64,000 bases of DNA from Streptomyces cavernicola (GTDB taxonomy: Bacteria; Actinomycetota; Actinomycetes; Streptomycetales; Streptomycetaceae): contig NZ_JASCIQ010000005.1 of assembly GCF_029968035.1 (NCBI RefSeq), positions 62,001 to 126,000 of the forward strand. The letters run 5' to 3'. The notes under the pieces were generated by a model. The model ran no database searches. It was given only the letters and a program-made list of their open reading frames with translations, and was not told where the DNA came from. Shown in pieces: positions 1-8,763 of this stretch; position 1 is the stretch's first letter; every line of letters starts with the position of its first letter. The position numbers and the translations under genes were made by a program.

Positions 1-567
1 ACGCTGATGGCCGCCGCGGGCCGGGCGAAGCTCGCCGAGCACGCCGCCGCCGTACTGCTCGTCAGCACCGGCGGCTGGAACCTGCTCGACGAGTCCACGG
101 TCGTCCCGCTCCGCAAGGGCCGCCTCCGCACCCGCCTGACGAAGTCCGTGCTCGGCTCGCGCGCCCCGCTCGGCCCGGTCACGCCCGTCGGCAAGAAGGT
201 GCTGCGGTACGCGACCATGGGCCCAGGCTCCGCGCCGGACCAGGTCGAGGTCTGCGCCCGGATCGTGCACGCCTGCCCGCGCCTCGTGCGGTACGGCTGG
301 TCGCGCGTCCTGGAGACCCTCGACGTGGCCGCGGACGTACGGCGGTTGACCGTGCCCACCGCGGTGCTCGTCGGTACGGTCGACCGGATGACGCCGGCCG
401 TGCACTCGCAGGCCCTGGTCGCCACACTGCCCAACTGCGTGGGCATCACCGAGCTCGCCGGGCTCGGCCACATGACCCCGGTCGAGGCGCCCGAGGCGGT
501 CACCGGGAAGATCCGTGAGCTCGTCGGTACGTACGTACGCAACGAAAAGGTCAGGGAGGGCGCATGA
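1..567 (+). CDS. alpha/beta hydrolase, C-terminal part
   Basis: The frame is open from the first base, so the gene begins upstream and only about 188 C-terminal residues are present. The C-terminal half of an alpha/beta hydrolase fold is visible: PTAVLVGTVDRMTP carries the acid residue of the triad and GLGHMTPVEAP carries the catalytic histidine. The nucleophile elbow would lie upstream, so substrate and activity cannot be read. The stop overlaps the start of the next gene (ATGA), which suggests translational coupling with the SDR. Serine hydrolase chemistry is a family inference. Confidence 0.85.
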   Translation, partial: TLMAAAGRAKLAEHAAAVLLVSTGGWNLLDESTVVPLRKGRLRTRLTKSVLGSRAPLGPVTPVGKKVLRYATMGPGSAPDQVEVCARIVHACPRLVRYGWSRVLETLDVAADVRRLTVPTAVLVGTVDRMTPAVHSQALVATLPNCVGITELAGLGHMTPVEAPEAVTGKIRELVGTYVRNEKVREGA

Positions 568-1439
568 GCAAGGTCAGCCTGGAGGGTCAGGTCGCCGTCG
601 TCACCGGGGCGGCGCGCGGAGTGGGCGAGCTGCTCGCCCGCAAGCTGTCGGCGCGCGGGGCCAAGGTGGCGCTGCTCGGCCTGGAGCCGGACGAGCTGAA
701 GCAGGTCTCGGCCCGGCTGCCCGGCGAGAGCGACCACTGGCACGTCGACGTCACCGACCACGAGGCCATGGCGCGGGTCGCGCAGCAGGTCAAGGAGCGG
801 TTCGGGAAGGTCGACATCGTCGTCGCCAACGCCGGTGTGGCCAGCGGCGGTCCGTTCACCGACTCCGACCCGGTGGCGTGGCGGCGGGTGATCGAGGTCA
901 ACCTGATCGGCTCCGCGGTGACCGGCCGCGCGTTCCTGCCGGTCCTGATGGAGTCGCGCGGCTACCTGCTGCAGATCGCCTCGCTCGCGGCGCTCACCCC
1001 GGCGCCGATGATGAGCGCGTACTGCGCGTCCAAGTCCGGCGTGGAGGCGTACGCGCACTCGCTGCGCGCCGAGGTCGGCTACAAGGGCGTGAAGGTCGGC
1101 GTCGGCTACCTGTCGTGGACCGACACGGACATGGTGCGCGGGGCGGACTCGGACGACGTGATGCGGGAGCTGCGGCAGCGGCTGCCGTGGCCGTCGAACA
1201 AGACGTACCCGCTGGATCCGGCCGTCGACCGGATCGTGGTGGGGATCGAGCGGCGGTCGGCGCATGTGTATGCGCAGTGGTGGCTGCGGGGGATGCAGTC
1301 CCTGCGGGGCTATCTGCCGGGGATCATCGCGACCGTCGGTCAGCGGGAGATGCGGCGGTTCGAGCCGCGGCTCGGGGAGGTTTCTCGGGGGCTCGTCGGT
1401 GCGGGGGGTGCGGCGGACGACGCTGCTCGTCGGGGCTGA
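564..1439 (+). CDS. short-chain dehydrogenase/reductase (SDR)
   Basis: A 291-residue classical SDR. The cofactor motif TGAARGVG lies at residues 14-21, NAGV at 89-92, N113, and the catalytic S140, Y153 and K157 (YCASK). The ATG overlaps the hydrolase stop, and AGGGAGGG lies just upstream as ribosome binding site. About 40 extra residues follow the usual 250-residue core. The family carries out NAD(P)-dependent oxidoreduction of alcohols or ketones. Pairing with an alpha/beta hydrolase suggests a small catabolic or lipid-modifying operon; the substrate is unknown. Confidence 0.92.
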   Translation: MSKVSLEGQVAVVTGAARGVGELLARKLSARGAKVALLGLEPDELKQVSARLPGESDHWHVDVTDHEAMARVAQQVKERFGKVDIVVANAGVASGGPFTDSDPVAWRRVIEVNLIGSAVTGRAFLPVLMESRGYLLQIASLAALTPAPMMSAYCASKSGVEAYAHSLRAEVGYKGVKVGVGYLSWTDTDMVRGADSDDVMRELRQRLPWPSNKTYPLDPAVDRIVVGIERRSAHVYAQWWLRGMQSLRGYLPGIIATVGQREMRRFEPRLGEVSRGLVGAGGAADDAARRG

Positions 1440-1481
1440 GGTCGATCGTCGGCTGCCCCGCCGTCGTGGGGCTGTGCCCAC

Positions 1482-1524
1482 CCTCCCCCAAGCTCTCAAC
1501 TCCGTTCGAGCAGGGGGGACCCCC
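1482..1524 (+). repeat. 43-bp intergenic repeat, copy 1
   Basis: The segment runs CCTCCCCCAAGCTCTC ... TTCGAGCAGGGGGG then ACCCCC. A near-identical copy lies in reverse orientation at 35281-35323; the two differ at three internal positions. Both are intergenic, one beyond a gene end and the other inside a composite repeat island. It is not part of any coding frame I accept. Function unknown. Confidence 0.75.
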
Positions 1525-1571
1525 ATCACCTTGCGGAACGCCTGCCCGCAGCAGGGAGGGAGGGGTGGCAG

Positions 1572-1616
1572 ACGTGAAGGTGCGCCCGTACTTCGTGTAC
1601 GGGCGCACCTTCACGT
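1572..1616. terminator. bidirectional terminator, perfect 20-bp stem
   Basis: Arms 1572-1591 and 1597-1616 are perfect inverted repeats with a five-base loop (TTCGT). The hairpin sits between the convergent ends of the SDR gene and the small gene at 1634-1840, so it can stop transcription from both sides. There is no U-tract, as is usual in Streptomyces. Confidence 0.85.
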
Positions 1617-1633
1617 GTCTGGGGGCGGGAGCC

Positions 1634-1840
1634 TCAGGACTCGTAGTCCTGGTTGAACCGGTCCTGCTGCTCCTGCGTGGTGCGCTCGGTCTCGTCGCGG
1701 AGGTCGTTGCTGCGCTCCGAGGCCTGCTCGCGGTCCTGCGAGCCACGCTCCTGAGTTTCGTCCTTGGAGCCGCTCATGGCGTCCTGCGCCCGGTTGCGGA
1801 GCTCTTCGGACTTCTCGTTGAACTGGTCCTTCATGCCCAT
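1634..1840 (-). CDS. small hydrophilic protein of unknown function
   Basis: A 68-residue protein made almost entirely of E, Q, D, R, S and N with no hydrophobic segment, probably disordered or a single amphipathic helix. Its composition recalls small stress-type hydrophilins, but no family motif can be recognised. The start is supported by CAGGAG about eight bases upstream; a second ATG two codons later is possible. It stands alone between terminator 1572-1616 and the tricorn gene. It looks real because of the RBS, the flanking terminator and the sensible codon use. Confidence 0.65.
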   Translation of the reverse strand: MGMKDQFNEKSEELRNRAQDAMSGSKDETQERGSQDREQASERSNDLRDETERTTQEQQDRFNQDYES

Positions 1841-1942
1841 GCTTTTTCACTCCTGAGAAGCGGTTCGGGTGGGGCGTGACCCAGCCTTGCACGGGGGGAT
1901 GAAAGCCGCATTCCGGACCGTTGCCCTCCGTGATCGCCCAGG

Positions 1943-4900
1943 TCAGAGGCTCCTCGGCGGCAGCTTCGGCCGACGGCGGTCCGGTACGTCCGAGTGGTCG
2001 GGCGGGGCCATCGCCGGGTGCCGTTCCAGGAGGTCGAGCGCGAGCCGCACCGCGTCGTCGAGTTGGGCGTGCCGGCCCTCGGCCCAGTCCAGCGGGGTGC
2101 GCAGCACCTCCAGGTCCGGCTCGACGCCCTTGTTCTCGATGTCCCAGCCGTACGCGTCGAACCACGCCGCGTTCATCGGCACCGTGATGACCGTGCCGTC
2201 GCCGAGCCGGTGCCGCCCGGTCATGCCGACCACGCCGCCCCAGGTGCGCTGCCCGACCACGGGGCCGAGCCCGAGCAGCTTGAACGCGGCCGTGATCATG
2301 TCGCCGTCGGAGGAGGTCGCCTCGTCCGCGAGGGCGACTACCGGGCCGCGCGGGGCATTTGAGGCGTACGAGACGGGCTGGGCGTTGCGGGTGAGGTCCC
2401 AGCCGAGGATCGTGCGGGTGAGCTTCTCGACCACCAACTCGCTGATGTGGCCGCCCGCGTTGCCCCGTACGTCGACGATCAGGGCGGGCCGGGACATCTC
2501 CATGCGCAGGTCGCGGTTGAACTGCGCCCAGCCGGAGCCGCCCATGTCGGGGATGTGCAGATAGCCGCACTTGCCGTGGCTCAACTCCCGTACGACGTCC
2601 CGGCGTTTGGCCACCCAGTCCTGGTAGCGGAGCGGGCGCTCGTCGACCAGCGGGACCACGGCGACCCGGCGCGGGTGGCCCTCCTCGGCCGTCCTGAAGG
2701 TCAGCTCGACGGTCGTACCGCCCGCGCCCGCGAGCAGCGGGTACGGACCGGCCACCGGGTCGACGGGGCGGCCGTCGACATGGGTGAGCACCGCGCCCCT
2801 GCGGATGCCGGCGCCCGCGAGCGGCGAGCGGGCCTTGGAGTCGGAGGACTCGCCGGGCAGGATCCGCTTGACCAGCCAATCCCCGTCCCTGCACACGAGG
2901 TTGGCGCCGAGCAGGCCCTGGGCGCGCTGGTAGTGCGGCGGGCCCTCGTTGCGCCGGGCGGGGGTGACGTAGGCGTGCGAGGTGCCCAGCTCGCCGAGGA
3001 CTTCGCGGAGCAGGTCGGCGAACTCGTCGGGGGACGCGACCCGTTCGACGAGCGGGCGGTACTGGTTGAGCACCGCGTCCCAGTCGATCCCGCACATCCC
3101 CGGGTCCCAGAAGTAGGCGCGGATGATCCGGCCGGCCTCGGCGTAGGACTGGCGCCACTCGGCGCCCGGGTCGACCTCGTGCAGGATGCGGCGCAGGTCG
3201 ATCCAGACCGTGGAGTCGCCGTCGCCGGGCTCGGTGGCGGGCACGGCGCGCAGCTCGCCCTCGTCGACGACGACCAGGCGGCTGCCGTCGCCGCTGAGCG
3301 CGAACATGTCGAGGTGGTCGACGAGTTCGGTCCTGCGGGCCTTGGCGATGTTGAAGTGCTCCAGGCTCGGCCGGCCCGAGGTGTCCGTGGGGTTGGCGAA
3401 GGTCTCGCCGAGCGCGCCGGAGATCGGCCAGCGCATCCAGACCAGGCCGCCGTCGCTCACCGGCTGCAGCGCCGAGTACTTGGACGCGGCCACCGGGAAC
3501 GGCGTGACCCGGTTCTCCAGGCCCTCGGTCTCCACGGTCACGGCGTTGCCCTCGCCCGCGCTCTCGACCGGGTCGAGCCCGCCCGCCGCGGGTCGCCCGT
3601 GCGGCGAGAGCGCGAACGGCGAGGGCGTCGCCGAGGACAGCGGTACGAGATAGGGGCGGCAGCCGAGCGGGAAGGAGAGGTCGCCGGTGTGCACGTCGTA
3701 GACCGGGTCGAAGCCGCGCCAGGAGAGGAACGCGAGATAGCGGCCGTCCCGCGTGAACACCGGGTTCTCGTCCTCGAAGCGGCCGTTGGTGACGTCGACG
3801 ATCGTGCGGTCCTTGATCCGGGCCAGCTTGATCTGCCGCAGCGAACGCCCGATCCCGGGGTGCGACCAGGCCAGCCAGGCCCCGTCGGGGGAGAACGCGA
3901 GGTCGCGCACGGGCCCGTTGATGGACTGGATCAACTCGGTGACCTGGCACTCCCCGGAATCCTCCGCCTCCGGCCCCGCGGCGTCAGCCGCATCTTCGGG
4001 CACAGTGATCAGCAGCAGCCGCCCGTCGTTGGAGGCGATCGCGAGCCGCTCACCGTCCGGGTCGGCGACCAGCTCCTGCACGCGGCCGAGGCCGCCGGAG
4101 GCGAGCCTGCGCGGCGGCCGGTCGCCGCTGGCCCGCGGCAGGTAGGCGATCTCGACCGCGTCCTCGCCCTCGGCGTCGGTGATGTACGCGACCTGGCCGC
4201 CCGAGCCGGTCATCTCCGGGAGCCGGACCCGTACGCCCGGGGTGTCCGTGATGGTGCGGGCCGGGCCGTCGCGGTGGGTGAGCCAGTAGAGGCTGCCGCG
4301 GACGACGACGGCGCTGGCCCGGCCCGTCTCGTCCACGGCGAGCGCGTCCAGGTTGGTGGCGGCCGGGGCCTGGTAGACGCGGCGTCCGGCGCGCGGGCCG
4401 CCGAGGCGGACGTCGAGCCTGCGGGGCTGCGACTCGGGGCTCAGCTCGTCCACGGTCCACAGCTCGCCCGCGCACTGGTAGACGACGCGCTCGCCGTCGC
4501 TGGAGGCGTGCCGGGCGTAGAAGCTGTCGTGGTCGGTGTGGCGGCGCAGGTCGGAGCCGTCGGGGCGGCAGGAGTAGAGGTTGCCGATGCCCTCGTGGTC
4601 GGAGAGGAAGGCGATCCGGCCGCGGACGAACATCGGGCTGGAGAAGTGCCCGTGCAGGTCGGGCAGGAGCCGTTCGCCGTGCAGCCAGAGCCGTCCGGTG
4701 GCGCCGCCGCGGTACCGCTTCCAGGCGGCCGGCTCGTGCGGCGGCCGGCCGGTGAGCAGCAGGGTGCGGCGCTCGCCGTCGAGGTCGGCGACGGCGATGT
4801 CGTCGACCGGACCCCAGGGCAGCTTGCCGCCGGGGGAGCCGTCGGTGGGCACCGAGTAGGCCCAGGTGAAGTACGAGAAGGGCTGGCCGTGCGAGGCGAC

Positions 4901-5224
4901 GGCGAGGATGTCGCCGTCGGGGGACCAGCCGCAGACCTTGGTGTCGGTGCTGCCCCAGTAGCTGAGCCGGGTGGCGGGGCCGCCCGCGACCGGGACGACG
5001 TGGATCTCCGGGTCGAGGCTGCGCCAGGTCGTGAACGCGATCCGGGTGCCGTCGGGCGAGAACCGGGGATGGCCGATCCGGGTGCGGTCCACGGTCAGCC
5101 GCCAGGCCCGCTCGGGGACCGCGCCCTCCTCGGCGATGGGCGCCACCCAGAGATCGTCCTCGGCGGCGAAGCAGAGGAGGTTGCCGTGCAGATGCGGAAA
5201 GCGGAGGTATGCGGCGTCTCTCAC
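1943..5224 (-). CDS. tricorn protease homologue (S41 family)
   Basis: A 1093-residue cytoplasmic giant protease, the full length of the tricorn family. The order is an N-terminal six-bladed propeller (about 5-330), a second propeller (about 340-680), a helical C1 region, PDZ (about 765-850) and the C2 catalytic domain. Residues matching the Thermoplasma tetrad are visible: S749-H750 (GTSHAYV), nucleophile S972 in TSSDGD and E1035 in NKGVEPD. Tricorn degrades peptides released by the proteasome, working with aminopeptidases. The GTG start is read divergently from the TetR gene; the RBS is weak (GGAAAAG). The two palindromes at 5303-5370 may also affect it. Confidence 0.95.
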   Translation of the reverse strand: MRDAAYLRFPHLHGNLLCFAAEDDLWVAPIAEEGAVPERAWRLTVDRTRIGHPRFSPDGTRIAFTTWRSLDPEIHVVPVAGGPATRLSYWGSTDTKVCGWSPDGDILAVASHGQPFSYFTWAYSVPTDGSPGGKLPWGPVDDIAVADLDGERRTLLLTGRPPHEPAAWKRYRGGATGRLWLHGERLLPDLHGHFSSPMFVRGRIAFLSDHEGIGNLYSCRPDGSDLRRHTDHDSFYARHASSDGERVVYQCAGELWTVDELSPESQPRRLDVRLGGPRAGRRVYQAPAATNLDALAVDETGRASAVVVRGSLYWLTHRDGPARTITDTPGVRVRLPEMTGSGGQVAYITDAEGEDAVEIAYLPRASGDRPPRRLASGGLGRVQELVADPDGERLAIASNDGRLLLITVPEDAADAAGPEAEDSGECQVTELIQSINGPVRDLAFSPDGAWLAWSHPGIGRSLRQIKLARIKDRTIVDVTNGRFEDENPVFTRDGRYLAFLSWRGFDPVYDVHTGDLSFPLGCRPYLVPLSSATPSPFALSPHGRPAAGGLDPVESAGEGNAVTVETEGLENRVTPFPVAASKYSALQPVSDGGLVWMRWPISGALGETFANPTDTSGRPSLEHFNIAKARRTELVDHLDMFALSGDGSRLVVVDEGELRAVPATEPGDGDSTVWIDLRRILHEVDPGAEWRQSYAEAGRIIRAYFWDPGMCGIDWDAVLNQYRPLVERVASPDEFADLLREVLGELGTSHAYVTPARRNEGPPHYQRAQGLLGANLVCRDGDWLVKRILPGESSDSKARSPLAGAGIRRGAVLTHVDGRPVDPVAGPYPLLAGAGGTTVELTFRTAEEGHPRRVAVVPLVDERPLRYQDWVAKRRDVVRELSHGKCGYLHIPDMGGSGWAQFNRDLRMEMSRPALIVDVRGNAGGHISELVVEKLTRTILGWDLTRNAQPVSYASNAPRGPVVALADEATSSDGDMITAAFKLLGLGPVVGQRTWGGVVGMTGRHRLGDGTVITVPMNAAWFDAYGWDIENKGVEPDLEVLRTPLDWAEGRHAQLDDAVRLALDLLERHPAMAPPDHSDVPDRRRPKLPPRSL

Positions 5225-5302
5225 GTCACCATGCTTTTCCGGTACGAAGGGGGCGGCAACCTGAACGGCGGCACGGATGCCGAAGTTCTGTGACCCGAGC
5301 CA

Positions 5303-5370
5303 CGAGCGAAACGGTTCCGTTTCGCTCGACCTCGGGCGTAACCTCGTAAAGGAACGAAACCGTTTCGTTC
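5303..5370. promoter_or_regulatory. twin palindromic operators of the TetR regulator
   Basis: Two perfect palindromes share the core CGAAAC(N)GTTTCG. The first has 12-base arms, 5303-5314 and 5317-5328. The second has 9-base arms, 5352-5360 and 5362-5370. They lie between the tricorn start (5224) and the TetR start (5396), 26 bases ahead of the latter. A plausible promoter (TTCCGT at 5315-5320, TAACCT at 5339-5344) would place the first site over the -35. This is the expected pattern for TetR autoregulation; binding is inferred. Confidence 0.8.
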
Positions 5371-5395
5371 ACCTGAGTCCGGATCGGAGACCGCC

Positions 5396-5968
5396 GTGGC
5401 GCGCAGCCGCATCACCCCCGAGCGCGAGGCCGAGCTGTACGCGGCCGTGCTCGACCTGCTGCGCGAGGTCGGGTACGACGCGCTGACCATGGACGCCGTC
5501 GCCGCCCGCACCAAGTCCAGCAAGGCCACCCTCTACCGCCAGTGGGGGAGCAAGCCGGAGCTGGTCGTCCGGGCGCTGCGCTCGGACAAGCCGGTCAGCC
5601 TCGCGGAGATCGACACGGGGTCGCTGCGCGGCGACTTCCACGCCGTGGTCGACCGGATCGACGACTGCCGCCTGGAGCAGGACTCCGCGCTGATGCGGGG
5701 GCTCGCCCAGGCGATCCACGGCAACCCGGATCTCCACAAGGCGATGCGGGAGCTGCTGTTCGAGCCCGAGCTCACCGGACTCGACGCACTGCTGCGCCGG
5801 GCCGTGGAACGCGGCGAGGTACGCGAGGGCCACCCCGCCCTGAAGTACGTCGTCCACATGCTCGTCGGCGCCTTCGTGGCCCGGCAGCTCATCGAGGACA
5901 GAGCGCCCGACCAGGCCTTCCTCGCCGAATACGTCGACGCCGTGGTTCTCCCCGCCCTCGGCATCTGA
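5396..5968 (+). CDS. TetR family transcriptional repressor
   Basis: A 190-residue TetR regulator. The N-terminal HTH lies at about residues 10-55 (DALTMDAVAARTKSSKATLY with the downstream W and K typical of the family), followed by a helical ligand domain. The GTG start has GGATCGGAGA upstream. Two palindromes sit directly upstream, and an MMPL exporter gene follows 96 bases downstream in the same direction, so the likely job is to repress itself and the exporter until an inducer (lipid or drug) binds. The ligand is unknown. Confidence 0.93.
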   Translation: MARSRITPEREAELYAAVLDLLREVGYDALTMDAVAARTKSSKATLYRQWGSKPELVVRALRSDKPVSLAEIDTGSLRGDFHAVVDRIDDCRLEQDSALMRGLAQAIHGNPDLHKAMRELLFEPELTGLDALLRRAVERGEVREGHPALKYVVHMLVGAFVARQLIEDRAPDQAFLAEYVDAVVLPALGI

Positions 5969-6064
5969 CCCACCCCGTACCGCCCTCCTGACGCACCGCT
6001 CACGTCGTCGGGCCGGTTCGACCTGCCCTGAACACCCCCACGACCTGACCGGGAGTACGCACTC

Positions 6065-8272
6065 GTGGCCACGTTCCTCTACAAACTCGGCCGGTTCTCG
6101 TTCCGGCGACGGCACTTCGTCGTCCTGATCTGGGTCGCCCTGCTCGCCCTCGCGGGCGTCGGCGCGGCCAACTCGTCGGGCTCGGGCTCGACCTCCTTCT
6201 CCATCCCCGGCACCGAGGCCCAGCGCGCCTTCGACCTGATCGAGGAGCGCTCGCCGGGCGCGAAGGCCGACGGGGCCACCGCCCGCGTCGTCTTCAAGGC
6301 CCCGGCCGGCGAGAAGATGACCGACCCCGCCAACAAGACCGCCGTCGAGCAGGTCGTACGCGAACTGCAGGGCGGCGACGAGGTCGCCTCAGTCGTCGAC
6401 CCGTACCGTGCCAAGGCCGTCAGCCGGGACGGCTCGACCGCGTACGTCCAGGTCTCGTACGACGTCTCCGGGATGAACCTGGAGGAGTCCTCGCGCGACG
6501 AGTTGAAGGCGGCCGGGCAGGACGCGCGGGACGCCGGGCTCACCGTCGAGATCGGCGGTGACGCGCTGCAGGCGATACCCGAGACCGGGGCCACCGAGAT
6601 CATCGGCGTCGGGGTCGCGGCCGTGGTCCTGGTGATCACCTTCGGCTCGCTCGTCGCGGCCGGACTGCCGCTGCTCACCGCCCTGATCGGCGTCGGCATC
6701 GGCGTCTCGACGATCACCGCGCTCGCCACGGCGCTCGACCTGTCCAGCACCACGTCGACGCTCGCGATGATGATCGGCCTCGCCGTCGGCATCGACTACG
6801 CGCTGTTCGTCGTCTCCCGCTACCGGGCCGAGCTGGCCGAGGGGCGGGAGCGCGAGGAGGCGGCCGGACGGGCCGTCGGAACGGCCGGCTCCGCGGTGGT
6901 CTTCGCCGGGCTCACCGTGGTGATCGCCCTGGTGGGCCTGGCCGTCGTCAACATCCCGATGCTCACGAAGATGGGCATCGCCGCGGCCGGCACGGTCGCC
7001 ATCGCGGTCCTGATCGCCCTGACGATGATCCCGGCGCTCCTGGGGTACGCGGGCAACCGCGTGGTGGGCCGTAAGGCGCGTAAGGCCGACGCAGGTCAGC
7101 CGGTTGCGGCCAAGGACAACATGGGCACCCGCTGGGCCCGCTTCGTGCTGCGCAAGCCGCTGGTCGTGCTGCTCGTCGGCGTGGTCGGGCTCGGCGTGGT
7201 GGCGCTGCCGGCGAGCAAGCTGGAGCTGGGCCTGCCGGACGACGGCTCGCAGCCGACGAGTACCACGCAGCGCAAGGCGTACGACCTGGTCTCGGAGGGG
7301 TTCGGCCCCGGCTTCAACGGGCCGCTGATGGTGGTCGTGGACGCGGCCGACGCTGACGATCCGAAGGCGGCCGCGGGTCAGGTGGCCCGTACCGTCGCGA
7401 AGCTGGACGGGGTCGCCGCGGTCACCCCGGCACAGTTCAACAAGGCCGGCGACACCGCGATGCTCACCGTCGTGCCGAAGTCCAAGCCGAGCAGCGCCGA
7501 GACCGAGGCGCTCGTGCACGACATCCGGGACGCGGGCGCGGAGATCACCGCGGACACCGGCGCGAAGACCATGGTCACCGGCACTACCGCGATGAACATC
7601 GACGTGTCCGAGAAGCTCAACGAGGCGCTGCTCCCGTATCTCGCGCTCGTCGTGGGCCTGGCCTTCCTGCTCCTCATGGTGGTCTTCCGCTCGGTGCTCG
7701 TCCCGCTCAAGGCGGCGCTCGGCTTCCTGCTCTCCGTGGTGGCCGCGCTCGGCGCGGTCGTCGCGGTCTTCCAGTGGGGCTGGCTCGGCTCGCTGTTCGG
7801 GGTGGAGCAGACCGGCCCGATCATGTCGATGATGCCGATCTTCATGGTCGGCGTGGTCTTCGGCCTGGCGATGGACTACGAGGTCTTCCTGGTCACGCGC
7901 ATGCGGGAGGCGTACGTCCACGGGGAGCGGCCGGGCGAGGCCGTCGTCACCGGCTTCCGGCACGGGGCGCGGGTGGTCTCGGCGGCCGCGGTGATCATGA
8001 TCGCGGTGTTCGCGGGCTTCATCGGGTCCAGCGAGCAGATGGTGAAGATGATCGGCTTCGGCCTGGCCATCGCAGTGTTCTTCGACGCGTTCGTCGTACG
8101 GATGGCCATCGTGCCCGCCGTGCTCGCGCTGCTCTCGCACCGGGCCTGGTGGCTGCCGAAGTGGCTCGACCGGCTGCTGCCCGACGTCGACGTGGAGGGC
8201 GAGCGGCTCCGCGAGCGGCTCGGCGAGACGCCTGAACGGGCCGCCGGGGAACGGGAGTTGGCCGGGGTCTGA
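6065..8272 (+). CDS. MMPL/RND family membrane transporter
   Basis: A 735-residue protein with the two-fold MMPL layout: one membrane helix, a soluble loop (about 45-185), five or six helices, a second loop (about 385-520) and a final helix bundle. The paired Asp-Tyr motifs of the proton relay are present in both halves (VGIDYALFVVSRY and AMDYEVFLVTRM). The GTG start has GGGAG nine bases upstream. It is probably cotranscribed with the TetR gene. MMPL proteins use the proton gradient to export lipids, siderophores or drugs; the substrate here cannot be told. Confidence 0.94.
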   Translation: MATFLYKLGRFSFRRRHFVVLIWVALLALAGVGAANSSGSGSTSFSIPGTEAQRAFDLIEERSPGAKADGATARVVFKAPAGEKMTDPANKTAVEQVVRELQGGDEVASVVDPYRAKAVSRDGSTAYVQVSYDVSGMNLEESSRDELKAAGQDARDAGLTVEIGGDALQAIPETGATEIIGVGVAAVVLVITFGSLVAAGLPLLTALIGVGIGVSTITALATALDLSSTTSTLAMMIGLAVGIDYALFVVSRYRAELAEGREREEAAGRAVGTAGSAVVFAGLTVVIALVGLAVVNIPMLTKMGIAAAGTVAIAVLIALTMIPALLGYAGNRVVGRKARKADAGQPVAAKDNMGTRWARFVLRKPLVVLLVGVVGLGVVALPASKLELGLPDDGSQPTSTTQRKAYDLVSEGFGPGFNGPLMVVVDAADADDPKAAAGQVARTVAKLDGVAAVTPAQFNKAGDTAMLTVVPKSKPSSAETEALVHDIRDAGAEITADTGAKTMVTGTTAMNIDVSEKLNEALLPYLALVVGLAFLLLMVVFRSVLVPLKAALGFLLSVVAALGAVVAVFQWGWLGSLFGVEQTGPIMSMMPIFMVGVVFGLAMDYEVFLVTRMREAYVHGERPGEAVVTGFRHGARVVSAAAVIMIAVFAGFIGSSEQMVKMIGFGLAIAVFFDAFVVRMAIVPAVLALLSHRAWWLPKWLDRLLPDVDVEGERLRERLGETPERAAGERELAGV

Positions 8273-8273
8273 G

Positions 8274-8397
8274 CTAGGGCCTGTCGTTTGGATCACGCCC
8301 CGCGACCCCGGCAAGATCCAAACGACAGGCCCTAGGTCGTTTCCTTCGGATCAGGCCGGATCCCGCGCCCCCGGCAAGATCCGGAGGGGACGGCCTA
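8274..8397. repeat. tandem pair of about 62-bp palindromic elements
   Basis: The first element has perfect 21-base arms at 8274-8294 and 8315-8335 with a 20-base loop. The second has 20-base arms at 8333-8352 and 8378-8397 that differ only by T/C changes, all of which allow G-U pairs in the plus-strand RNA. Both end their loops with CCCCGGCAAGATCC, so they are diverged copies of one unit sharing a TAG junction. They lie between convergent genes, and the right edge supplies the TAG stop of the SsgA-like gene. They may act as a double terminator or be a miniature mobile element. Confidence 0.85.
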
Positions 8398-8763
8398 GGC
8401 CGAGGAAGTGGCAGGGGTGGCGGCGGCCGCGTAGGTGCGGCGCAGGAAGCGGACGAGGGACACGCAGTCGAACTGCAGCACCGTCACCCCGTTCTCGGCG
8501 TGGAACTCGATCACCGCCTGCACGCGGCCGCACGGCCAGACCTGTACGGAGCCGGTCCCGGCCGGGGTGCGCAGGCCCTTCTCCAGGAGCGCGCGCGGCA
8601 GGTCCCACTCCACCTCGCCCGGAGATCCCGGGACCGCGATGCGGATGCTGTGGCCGGTCGCCGCGGGGTCGTACCGCAGGGCGACGCGGATCGCTCGGTG
8701 GCCGTCCGGGGCGTCGGTGACGAGATGGGCCCGTGCTTTTTCCTCGACCACGCCGGCGGACAT
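8395..8763 (-). CDS. SsgA-like protein (SALP family)
   Basis: A 122-residue protein with the SsgA/SsgB fold typical of sporulating actinomycetes: an N-terminal beta-rich part (RAIRVALRYDPAATGHSIRI), the EVEWDLPRALLEKGL segment and the central VQVWPC...VIEFHA motif. SALPs localise septum and wall-remodelling machinery during aerial growth and sporulation. GAGG lies seven bases before the ATG. Which paralogue (SsgB to SsgG) it is cannot be decided from sequence reading alone. The stop codon lies within the palindromic element at 8274-8397. Confidence 0.9.
   Translation of the reverse strand: MSAGVVEEKARAHLVTDAPDGHRAIRVALRYDPAATGHSIRIAVPGSPGEVEWDLPRALLEKGLRTPAGTGSVQVWPCGRVQAVIEFHAENGVTVLQFDCVSLVRFLRRTYAAAATPATSSA

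Noticed and set aside
2447..5293. 948-residue open frame opposite the tricorn gene
   Set aside because: It is a mirror of GC-rich codon bias: Val/Gly/Ala/Arg-rich with no motif, while the other strand has a complete protease with its active site.
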